This document shows, in pieces, positions 31,126 to 40,787 of a DNA stretch of 64,000 nt. The stretch is taken from NCBI GenBank assembly GCA_021234155.1, contig JAJEKV010000113.1, positions 928,001-992,000 of the forward strand, given 5' to 3'. Made by a program: the position numbers and the translations under genes. Position 1 is the stretch's first letter; every line of letters starts with the position of its first letter. The notes beneath the pieces are model-generated. The model was not told where the DNA came from. It searched no databases and was given only the letters and a program-made list of their open reading frames with translations. Origin of the DNA: Isoetes taiwanensis. Taxonomy: Eukaryota > Streptophyta > Lycopodiopsida > Isoetales > Isoetaceae.

Positions 31126-32794
31126 TATTAAACGAGAGCAAATCATCTAAACGGGAGCAGAAGGAATATTCCCCAAAGATTCCCTTTTTTCCCCAAAAAG
31201 GGGCTAAATTGAGGTAAAATACAAAAAAAGGACATAAAACTGTATTTTGCCCCCCCAAAAATAGCCCATTTCTTTGTGCGAAGAGGGAATTGACTGTGTC
31301 AAAATGACACTTTTTCAATCAACTAGAATTTTTCCCAAATTATGTTTTCAGAGAGAACTCATGTTTTAACAACACATAACTTTTATTCAAAAATAGAAGT
31401 GAAATAGTAACTGAAATTGTAGTATATTAAAAAATTGATGATAGAATCTTGATATTCACATGCAAAATTTATAGTATTTTTTAAGTACTCAATTTTGTGC
31501 AAAGGTGTGAGGAGCGATGAGAGAAGGATCGAGCACAAAAAAACAACGATTAGAGTTCTTTAAATATCGATTTTCCATATGCCTTAGAAATTATCAAATT
31601 TCTCTTATTTAAATAGTGGAGATAGTAGCGAACAAATGATATTGTGTTCGAACACATGAAACCCTTAATGTATTCTGGAATACACTTGCTATTCCGGAAT
31701 AGTGAAACAGAAAAAAAAATTACAACTTTTTTGTATTCTGGAATACACTTCTTATTCTAGAATAGAGAAAGGAAAAAACGAAGCAAGATCAACTAGGTTT
31801 TTCCGCATTTTTAGTTTATTTCAATGACCATGCGATTTATTTATTTTTTTGTTTTGCGGGGATACAGGATTGTGGTTCCAAATAATAAAAGGATTTGTTC
31901 GTTTGTTTTGTATAAGGCAGGGATACGGGATTTAGGCTCCAAATAATAGTGGGAAATGTATTCTGGAATACACTTTGTATTCCAGAATACATTTTAGTTT
32001 CAACGGGAGGGGGCTAATTTTTGCTCGCCTCCTTTCCTTTGGATCGAATCGCGATCTACTTCGGCTCTACCTGGGCTCTGGCATGCTGGGATACTTCGGC
32101 TCTGACATGATGATCCGACGGCTTTGGTATGGCACAAGTTCTTAGATTTAGGGATTCTGGTTATTCGGTTTATTTAGGGTCTTCAGCACCATCAGGTTTG
32201 TTGTTTAGGGTCTTCGCTAGCCTATCAGGTCTTCAAGACCATTGCCGTCTTCAACTATCGATCTTTAGCAACTCAAGAACTATCCGACATGGTTCAAGAA
32301 CTATTTAGGGCATGTGTCAGATCTCAACGGTAGGGCTTTTTGCCTTTGCCCAATTTAGAGACGACTTTTTTTTGTCGCCTGTGCAATACAGGAATGCTTC
32401 TATAGGAATGCTTCTATACGTGGTTTTGGATGCAAGGTTTTATCTCGGACTTTGTGCACGGTGGTTTTGGATGACTAAACATGTGCATTGCAATTTTGTT
32501 TGACATTTGCTCCTAATACTTATCGTCTTTGGAGTTATATCTCAGATTGTGAAGGTAAATTAATCCATAACAATTGGTTACTAAATGATACAAGTTACTA
32601 ACTTGATTCTGATTGGAAACTGCAGATCCCTACTGGCTGACAGAAATTTAAAAATGAGACCCGAGCTTGCAGAAATGGTCACTGTCACTGAGATTGTAAG
32701 TTTTTTGAATTATTTTATTAAGTTATCTATGTCGATCAGCTCTTGGCCTAACTATCTTCAATAATACAGAAAATTTAGGAACTTCTTCATTTGT
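31126..32794. other. Spacer with TATTCYGGAATA palindromes
   Basis: GTATTCTGGAATACACTT, TATTCCGGAATAG, TATTCTAGAATAG and similar occur at about 31672-31700, 31734-31764 and 31959-31990. AAACGAGAGC..AAACGGGAGC at 31132-31160 relates to the hairpin at 34392. No gene was identified. Confidence 0.5.
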
Positions 32795-32799
32795 CAGCT

Positions 32800-32975
32800 G
32801 AGAAGGTGCTAGTCTGAAGGTGGATAAATGCAAATAAATGCACGTGGATTTGCTAGTCTGAAGATGGATAAATGAACTGACTTGCTAGTCTCAAGGCGGA
32901 TAATGTTGTGGATTTGCTAGTCTGAAGGTGGATAAATGCACGAATCTGCTAGTCTTAGGTGGATAAATGCACAGG
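32800..32975. repeat. Minisatellite GCTAGTCTGAAGGTGGATAA, 5 units
   Basis: Units start near 32808, 32851, 32883, 32916 and 32948 and are 32-43 bp long, ending in ATGCACGTGGATTT-type sequence. Confidence 0.75.
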
Positions 32976-33750
32976 CAGAAGGAAGGCAGAAGGAATGTTA
33001 GAAGATGCATTTGTTTGGTCTTTGTAACCATGTTAAAGTTAACATGCCGATACCAACATTGGCCTGGTTTTGTGAAAGTGCAAAACTTCCACTCATTTTG
33101 CTTAATATCATCTGACTTGAAAATGAAAATATTATATTGGAGTTGCTTACACCGATGTCGTTGGCAAGGATGGTTGGCAAGGATGGCCTGTATATCACCA
33201 GAGATAAAATTCTTAGCCACACATATACAATGAAGACAACAAAACAATAAAATATAAGACAACAATACAAGTCCATCAAATTGAAGTACAATATTAGCCA
33301 CACACATTATTGTTGCTAGTTGAAGAACGAAGAAAAGAGGACATGAAGCAAGTCAGAGACGTAACCGTTAGCACATATAGATAAACGTGTCTTTAATTGT
33401 TTCTACAAGAAAAAACATAGATACACCAAAGGTTATGATCTATAGAAAGTGCTAAAATGACTAAGCTTGAAATAGGCTATTATTGTACTTCAATTTGATG
33501 GATTGAAGGCAAGGATGGCCTAGTGCCCTGGCAAGTAGCATTAGACCAGGCCATTTATATAGGACACATGATGAGCATTTTGGTGATCCTGCTAGACCAG
33601 GGAGGGTATATGGAGTATGTTTCCCTAGGATTTGAGGTGGTTTATTGCCTACACAAGGGTTTGCTCATAGGGAAATCAATCCAAAGTGGCCAGTGAGGCT
33701 TTCAGAACCGAAATATGGCATTGGTGATCCGAAATATGGCTCCTTGTTTG

Positions 33751-33920
33751 TATTCTGGAATAGCATAAGAGTGCACGTTTGTATTCCGGAATACAATAAG
33801 AGTGCACGTCTGTATTCTGGAATAGCATAGGAGTGCACGCTTGTATTCCGGAATACAATAAGAGTGCAAGGTTCTATTTCTGAATAACATAGGAGTGCGC
33901 AATATTCTATTCTGGAATAA
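33751..33920. repeat. 31 bp tandem array of TATTCYGGAATA palindromes
   Basis: The palindrome begins at 33751, 33782, 33813, 33844, 33875 and 33908, a period of 31 (last step 33). Spacers are RGAGTGCACGYYTG-like and alternate slightly. Each palindrome contains TTCnnGAA, the core of a heat-shock element, but the spacing and the lack of an adjacent gene give no support for regulation. Confidence 0.85.
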
Positions 33921-34391
33921 TATAGGTATTCACGGGCAACCTCTCTAGACAGATTTGGCATGTTCTAGTGATTTAATTCTTCATTACACCACAAAACTTC
34001 ATGATTACTTCTTTTTCACACTTTACACTTTCAGGTTAATGTTCGTAATTTAACCTGTGATCACACCTTGCACTTTCTGTTTAATATTCGTAATTTCACC
34101 TATGGTCTATTATAAATTAAACCTTTTTTTGTATATGTTCACAATAACTCGGTGGAAAAAAATAAAAATGTAGTTGAAATAGCATATACTAAATCATAAT
34201 CACCATAATGTTTTGAACTTAAGCCCTAAAATTGACTTTTTAAATGGTTGATATCTTGACGCTATCGTAAAGAAAAAAAATTGGGGCCAAAATAGCACAC
34301 ATTAAATTGTAATCACCATGTGTTTTTGGACTTAACCCACAAAATGGCCATTTCAAATAATTAATCTGTTTTTTAGAAGGGAATCTTCAAA

Positions 34392-34423
34392 CGGGAGTGC
34401 TGCAACACTCCCGTTTAGTATGC
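34392..34423. repeat. Perfect hairpin AAACGGGAGTG / CACTCCCGTTT
   Basis: Eleven-base arms around CTGCAA. It is followed by AGTATGCAATCTTGTTAAGAG, whose reverse complement resembles AACAAGGTTGCATATTAAACG at the right edge of polypurine tract 1. Confidence 0.75.
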
Positions 34424-34427
34424 AATC

Positions 34428-34922
34428 TTGTTAAGAGAGAAAGAGTGGGGAAAAGAGGAAAATGGGTATAGGAAATAAGAGAATAAAACAAATGTGCAAA
34501 AGGCATGGAAAAAGGGAAAAGGAAAAGGAAAGGAAGGGAAAAAGTGCACAAGAAAAGGATCGGCAAAGGAGGAAAACGGAAAGAAAAAAATCCATCAAGA
34601 AAAGGAAACGGGAAAAAAGGGAAAGGGAAGCAGGGGAGTGATGGAGGGAAGGGAAAGGGAAAAAGGACATGAGGAAAGGAAAAGAGAAAAGAAAAAGGAA
34701 GGGTTGAAAGAAGGGAAAATTGTACGGGAAGAGGGAAAGGGTGGGAAAAGGAGGAAAAGGAAGCATGGGAAAAATAGAAAGAAGAAAAGGGTGGGAAAAA
34801 GGGCATGGGAAAAGGGAAATAGAAAAGAAAAAAGAATGGAAAAGGGGGGAAAGAGAGAGAGGCACGAGAAAAAGGAAATGAGGAAAATGGGATAGAGCAA
34901 AAGGGAAAGGGAAAGGGATAGG
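34428..34922. repeat. Polypurine tract 2, about 495 bp
   Basis: Same composition and motifs (GGGAAAAGG, GGCATGGGAAAA) as 30375-31125. It is bounded on the left by the hairpin at 34392 and on the right by a Helitron 3' end. Frames within it are compositional. Confidence 0.9.
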
Positions 34923-34967
34923 GCTTTTCTCACTGCATCCCAAAGCATTTACATGCTCTCAACTTAT

Positions 34968-34995
34968 GCCCAGCAACGCTGGGCACCATTACTAG
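34968..34995 (+). mobile_element. Helitron 3' terminus (plus strand)
   Basis: Hairpin GCCCAGCAACGCTGGGC, spacer ACCATTA, CTAG, then flanking T. It is nearly the same architecture as 51489-51516. Polypurine tract 2 may lie inside this element; the 5' end was not found. Confidence 0.75.
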
Positions 34996-37339
34996 TAAAT
35001 GTATTAAGAAAATCATGGTTCCATCATATTTTTTCATTAGATCCATACAGTTTTTTATGCTTTATATGCACACACATCGCCTAGCAATATTTTTGATTAA
35101 ATTTATACTTAGTATAATCATTGGTTTGACGACCTTTCTACTAGTCTAGATACATAGATACATTTTAATCCATATGCGTTGGCCTTAGATAAATTCGAAA
35201 TTTGAAATTTAAAAAAGAGGGGGAGGGGGGATTTTGTACATACCTTTGAAAAAAAAAGAGATTTAGGACAATGTCCTAAAGGTTCAAACTATATCATTTG
35301 GCTGGCTGGCCGGCTGGCCGGCTGGCTCCAGTTCCCACAGGGCTCTAAGTGATGGAATATGTAGAAGCACCTCCTGCACACGCATAAAAAGAGAAATTGG
35401 GGGTATATAAATAATCTTCAAATTATATATTAACATTAATTTTATACTTGTTTTTTCAACATATTTTTTTACCCCGCTTTTTTTCTATACCCCGCCATTT
35501 TTTCCCGCCTACGCCTATGCTTGAAATTTAAAATTTGGTACATACCTTTGAGATGAAGATCTTTGTACCACTTGAACTCTTTGTTTCCGGAAGAAGATGC
35601 CAGAGCCATCCACACCACCACATCTTTGTTATTCTCACTGTTTTTCTCCTTTGAATACCACGATTGGCTTCTCCAAAAGCATTGCAGGCACTCAATCCTT
35701 GGCCATAGCCAAAGTTTCAGAAGGGAAGAGATAGGGCAACAATTCGCTGATATGTCGAAGCAGCTACGATCATGAAGCAATGAAGAGAAGGTAGATTCTG
35801 CTGCCGTTTCTTCTAAATAATCCATGGGCATTTGCATCTCCAGTTCAGCCACATGATCTGAACATCGCCCAGCTGCCCATCCCGCAGATCAAAAATAGAT
35901 TGAAAAGTATAGCCGGGCCTACACTCGCTATGGCGAATTCTTCCCCGACTCCCCTTCGCAGTTTAAAAACGCAGCTCAAATTGACGATGATCAGTTCCGG
36001 CGGATCTGGGCGGAATTGGGACGGAGGGGCAGGAGCGGAGGAGCGATTACGAGCGGAGAAAGAGATTACGAGCGGGGGAGGGAGGGACGCTGACGCATTT
36101 GAAGGATGAGCCGGATTCAAACAAGGGATGCGTAATCGAGTGCGAGGCGTGATGATGATGCGTAATCAAGTTTGGGAAATTTGGGCGGGGGTTATACCAA
36201 TTTGGGCCAATAATGTGGGTGATGGCCGGCCGGGCCGATTTGGATGCCGCCAGTTTGGCCGGATCGAATCCCGTAGGGCGATGCCATGTGGGTCGGATTC
36301 TTAGAGCCCGTGGCATGGGCCACCATTTGAGCTCCATGCTCCCCTCCAACAAGGCGGATCCCCCAATCCCCCCAGCAGAGCCCATCGCCGGATTGAATCT
36401 CGATTCCTCTTCTCAAACTCCTTTCTTCGATGTTTACTCTCACCAATCCTTACTTCGGGCAACTTGAATATTAATCCCGACCAAAGATTCCTAAGACTCG
36501 GCAACCTTTGGCGATAGTGGCGATGACCCCGCTTAATTCTCAATAATGTGTTAATTTCTTCCTCCTTTCCCATTTTTTTGCTCGATTTTGAATCTCTTGC
36601 TTGTTTTCGCATTTGGGTTTTAGGATTTTGAACTGGTTTGAATTCTCTTGCTTGTTTCTCGCATTTTGGTTGTAGAATTTTGAACTGGCTTTTTATGGGT
36701 TTTGAAGCCATACCGGGTCAAGACCCGTGATCCTACCATTGCAAAGCGTAATGTAGCCTTAAGCTAATTCTCTTGTATTCTCCCACAAAAAATGCTCCCC
36801 TTCAAAGATATGGCGCCCTTTATTCTCACGATTCTTTGGACGATCTTTGGCATGCTAGCATTTGATCTTTGGCGAGACTTTAAACCCTCGAGTTTAAGGC
36901 ATATTTTTCAATTCTCGACTCACTAGTCGAGAAGAGAACTTGTTTATATTTTTTTTTATTAAATTAATTAAATTATTTTATATTTAATTAAATTAATTAT
37001 TAATTATATTTTAATATTATTATTTTTAATCTCAAGATGATATATTCCCCTTTAGTTATTTTGTTTCCAGTTTTCCCTCCTCCTTTCCCCCCTCACCTCT
37101 TCCCCAATTCTTCCCCTTGCCCCTTTCCCCCCCTCTTTTCCCCCCTCCCCCTTCTCACCTTTCGAACTCACCTCAATGGTTTTGCCCCCTCTTCTCAATG
37201 GTTTTCCGAACTCACCTTCCCTCGCTATCCTCTTCTCACCTGTTTTTGCCCTCTTCTTCTCATCCCCTTTTTGAACTTCCTCCCTCCTTCCTTCTTCTAA
37301 CTTATCCCCTTTCATGACTTCTCTCAACTTCTCCCCCAA
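34996..37339. other. Spacer including a GGCT run and a GC-richer stretch
   Basis: GGCTGGCTGGCCGGCTGGCC is at 35300-35328. From 35850 to 36450 the sequence is GC-richer with overlapping frames on both strands; the minus-strand frame 35852-35469 (MAELEMQMPMDYLEETAAES) could be a first exon but has no recognisable domain. A pyrimidine-rich block lies at 37060-37340. Confidence 0.35.
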
Positions 37340-37508
37340 CTTCTCCCCTTCTTTCGGGGGTGTGGGGGTTTTGGGGGTTCCAAAGTTTGAGGGGTCTCTG
37401 GCTGCCTAAAGGGTGCTTAGAATCCAATTTGGGGACTCAATAAGGCAGGCGAGCACCTTTTGGGGGTTTGGGGTTTTGGGGTGCCAAAGTTGCCTAAAGG
37501 GTGCTTAG
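37340..37508. repeat. G-rich repeat R (GGGTGCTTAGAATCC unit)
   Basis: GGGGGTGTGGGGGTTTTGGGG..CTAAAGGGTGCTTAGAATCC..TTTGGGGACTCAA..GAGCACCTTTTGGGGG. It recurs at 38762-38850 and 40140-40210, and in inverse orientation two to three times at 40490-40780. Clustered G-runs make G-quadruplexes possible. Confidence 0.75.
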
Positions 37509-38771
37509 GCCCTTTTTCCATGGCATAGCTGTCTTATAATTCGGTTGCCGTGATTGGGCCACATAAGAAAATACGACACTATTGTTTTTCCACTGACGTT
37601 TTTAAGACATGTCTTAAATGGCGCCCCGCATAACTTTCGAAGTCTTATTTTACTCCTGGGGAAACCCCGCCACAAAATAAGGTGTGCTCTTCCATCCAAT
37701 CGGCGAAGCTTTGAAGCCGCATGATTCGGTGTCATAAAGAAAAGTTTGACAGAAATAAAGCAGAGAAGCAGAAGAGGCCGGATTGAAGCTTGGATCGGGA
37801 AACAAATTGTGTTGCAGATCGAGTTTGTAGAAGGTAAGGTATTTATAGCGAGTTTGTGGGTCTATGAAAAATCCAAACTCTGAAAACTCTGAAAATCCGA
37901 ACTCTGTTAAGCTCTGGAATCCGAACTCTGTTAAGCTCTGGAATCTGTTTTGAATCCGCTGGAAGTTCAGAGGGAAGCAGCTGCTGCTATCCGTATGTTG
38001 GCAAAAAGAAGCATTGAAAATAGGGCTTGTATTGCTGAGGCAGGGGCCATTCCTCCTTTGGTTGGCCTGCTTTCTGTGGAGGATTCAAGGACACAGGAGC
38101 ATGCAGTGACTGCGATTCTAAACCTTTCCATTAACGACAATAATAAGGGCCAAATCGTTATGGCAGGGGCTATAGAACCCATCTGTGAATCCAACCTCTT
38201 TATTGCCTGCTTGTTAATCCGACCTCTTGTTTCGGATTGTTATTAATCCTGCTTGTTAATCTGACCTCTTGTTTCTACTATCTGTGGTTAATCCGACCTC
38301 TTCTTTCTACTATCTATTGAAAATCCGACCTCTTGTTAAATCTGCGGAAGATCTGTGGAAAATCTTGTTAAACCTTACTTTTCTGCCCACTGTACTATTT
38401 TACCACTGTCAGCAGATTTTCCCACTGTTCTACTATTCAGATTTGCCTACTATTGTGCTATTGTTAACCAATTGGTTTTGCTATCAATGGTTTTGCTATC
38501 TTTTTGCTATCAATGGTTTTGCTATTGTTAACCAATTGCTTTTGCTATCAATGGTACTATTCAATGGTTTTGTTATCTTCTTCTATCAATCTTTTTGTGT
38601 AGTAGAAAAGTGTGAATATAAGACACGTCTTATATCAATAAGACGTGTCTTATAATAATGTAATGGAAAACTGGTTTTTTTAAGACATGTCTTAAGTATG
38701 ACATGGAGCCCAAAAGGGTGTCTTATAATTATGTGACAGCCATAAAATAAGACTGCCGTGGAAAAAGGGCC
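37509..38771. mobile_element. Harbinger/Tourist-like element carrying an ARM gene fragment
   Basis: The ends GGCCCTTTTTCCA (37509) and TGGAAAAAGGGCC (38771) are inverted copies, with further TIR similarity (GTCTTATAATT, AAGACATGTCTTAA). The target duplication is TTA on both sides: GTGCTTA then element then TTAGAATCC. The uninserted form GTGCTTAGAATCC is present at about 37407 and, inverted, at 40535. There is no transposase. Internally it carries an armadillo-repeat exon (37962-38183) and AT-rich filler, so it is a non-autonomous element with captured host sequence. Confidence 0.8.
37962..38183 (+). pseudogene. Captured armadillo-repeat exon (U-box/ARM E3 ligase type), copy 1
   Basis: About 74 residues: [71 protein letters not shown]. 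This is close to the ARM repeats of plant U-box (PUB) ubiquitin ligases, where [33 protein letters not shown] is standard. It spans barely two ARM repeats with no U-box. An acceptor-like TTCAG precedes it. It is open but clearly a fragment. Confidence 0.8.
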
Positions 38772-38970
38772 TTAGAATCCAATTTGGGGACTCAAAAAGG
38801 CGGGCAGAGCACCTTTTGGGGGTTTGGGGGTTTTGGGTCTAGAGAGAGATTGTAAACCCTAGAGAGAGAAAGCCAGAAAGGGGCAAATCAAGGGGGTCTA
38901 TGCAAGGGGAGTGCGGGCGCTAGAGAGAGGGAGTAGGGCGCTGGGGAGGGCGCAGGGCTCCCCAGCTTTC

Positions 38971-40147
38971 CACTGAAGTTTTTAAGACATGTCTTAAATG
39001 GCGTCCGTACAACTTCAGAGTCTTATTTTACTCCGGGGGAAACCCCCCGCCACAAAATTAGGTGTGCTCTTCCATCCAATCGGCGAGCTTCTCTGCCGCA
39101 TGATTCGGGTGTCATAAAGAAAAGTTTGACAGAAATAAAGCAGAGAAGCAGAAGAGGCCGGATTGAAGCTTGGATCGGGAAACAAATTGTGTTGCAGATC
39201 GAGTTTGTAGAAGGTAAGGTATTTATAGCGAGTTTGTGGGTCTATGAAAAATCCAAACTCTGAAAATCCGAACTCTGTTAAGCTCTGGAATCCGAACTCT
39301 GTTAAGCTCTGGAATCTGTTTTGAATCCGCTGGAAGTTCAGAGGGAAGCAGCTGCTGCTATCCGTATGTTGGCAAAAAGAAGCATTGAAAATAGGGCTTG
39401 TATTGCCGGAGGTGGGCCATTCCTCCTTTGGTTGGCCTGCTTTCTGTGGAGGATTCAAGGACACAGGAGCATGCAGTGACTGCGATTCTAAACCTTTCCA
39501 TTAACGACAATAATAAGGGCCAAATCGTTATGGCAGGGGCTATAGAACCCATCTGTGAATCCAACCTCTTTATTGCCTGCTTGTTAATCCGACCTCTTGT
39601 TTCGGATTGTTATTAATCCTGCTTGTTAATCTGACCTCTTGTTTCTACTATCGTGGTCAATCCGACCTCTTCTTTCTACTATCCGCTTGAAAATCCGACC
39701 TCTTGTTAAATCATGGAAGATCTGTGGAAAATCTTGTTAAACCTTACTTTTACGCCTAATCGTACTATTTTTTACCTTTGTCGCCAGATTTTCCCAATCG
39801 TTTCTACTATTCAGATTTGCCTACTATTGTGCTATTGTTAACCAATTGGTTTTGCTATCAATGGTTTTGCTATCTTTTGCTATCAATGGTTTTGCTATTG
39901 TTAACCAATTGCTTTTGCTATCAATGGTACTATTCAATGGTTTTGTTATCTTCTTCTATCAATCTTTTTTTGTGTAGTGGAAAAGTGTGGAATATAAGAC
40001 ACGTCTTATATCAATAAGACGGTCTTATAATAATGTAATGGAAAACTGTTTTTTAAGACATGTCTTAAGTATGACATGGAGCCCAAAAGGGTGTCTTATA
40101 ATTATGTGACAGACCATAAAATAAGACTCGCCGCGGGAAAAAGGGCC
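38971..40147. repeat. Tandem duplicate of the Harbinger-like element (left end missing)
   Basis: CACTGA at 37591 corresponds to CACTGA at 38971; the copy runs to TGGAAAAAGGGCC-like GGGAAAAAGGGCC at 40147, followed by TTAGAATCC. It has the same filler order, with small indels. The offset of about 1380 bp equals element plus flank, so a 1.38 kb segment including the flanking R repeat was duplicated in tandem. Confidence 0.85.
39332..39553 (+). pseudogene. Captured armadillo-repeat exon, copy 2 (frameshifted)
   Basis: Nearly identical to 37962-38183, but GCCGGAGGTGGGCCATT replaces GCTGAGGCAGGGGCCATT, breaking the frame after CI. Both copies are non-functional fragments. Confidence 0.8.
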
Positions 40148-40560
40148 TTAGAATCCAATTTGAGACTCAAAAAGGCAGAAAGCACCTTTGGGGGTTTGGG
40201 GTTTTGGGTCTAGAGAGAGATTGTAAACCCTAGAGAGAAAAAGCCAGAAAGGGGCAAATCAAGGGGGTCTATGCAAGGAGGGGGCGCTAGAGAGAGGGAG
40301 TAGGGCCGGGAGGGCGCAGGGGGCTTATCGGGCGCTAGGGAGGGCGCAGGGCGCTTAGAGAGCTTATAGCCTCCTCCCCCCCCCCCTCTACCCCCTCTCT
40401 AGCCCCACCCCCTTTGCATAGACCCCCTTGATTTGCCCCTTTCCTCGCTTTCTCTCTAGGGTTTACAATCTCTCTCTAGACCCAAAACCCCCAAACCCCC
40501 AAAAGGTGCTTTTTGAGTCCCCAAATTGGATTCTAAGCACCCTTTTAGGCAGCCAGAGAC
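40145..40560. repeat. Large imperfect palindrome, arms of about 180 bp
   Basis: Left arm 40145-40315 (GGCCTTAGAATCC..GGTCTAGAGAGAGATTGTAA..GGGGCAAATCAAGGGGGTC) is matched in reverse complement by 40390-40555 (TTTGCATAGACCCCCTTGAT..AGGGTTTACAATCTC..GATTCTAAGCACC). The centre is about 40350, with a short C-rich spacer. Left-arm sequence also occurs at 38762-38930. Confidence 0.8.
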
Positions 40561-40787
40561 CCCTTTAAACTTTGGCACCCCAAAACCCCCAAACCCCAAA
40601 AGGTGCTCTGCCCGCCTTCTTGAGTCCCCAAATTGGAATCTAAGCACCCTTTTAGGCAGCCAGAGACCCCTCAAACTTTGGAACCCTAAAACCCCCCCAC
40701 ACCCCCGAAAGGTGGCATTTTTTGAGTCCCCAAATTGGATTCTAAGCACCCTTTCCGCAGCCAGAGATCCCTCAAACTTTGAAAGTC

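Noticed and set aside
30394-31131. 245-residue Lys/Glu/Gly/Arg-rich protein
   Set aside because: It follows purely from the polypurine composition; the opposite strand gives an equally long Phe/Ser/Pro frame.
33753-33765. Heat-shock promoter
   Set aside because: TTCnnGAA words are present but no TATA box or gene lies within reach.
33751-33920. Regular palindromic repeats resembling a CRISPR array
   Set aside because: The spacers are nearly the same as each other and there is no cas gene; the window is eukaryotic. It is a minisatellite.
34431-34943. 170-residue Phe/Pro-rich protein on the minus strand
   Set aside because: Compositional frame of polypurine tract 2.
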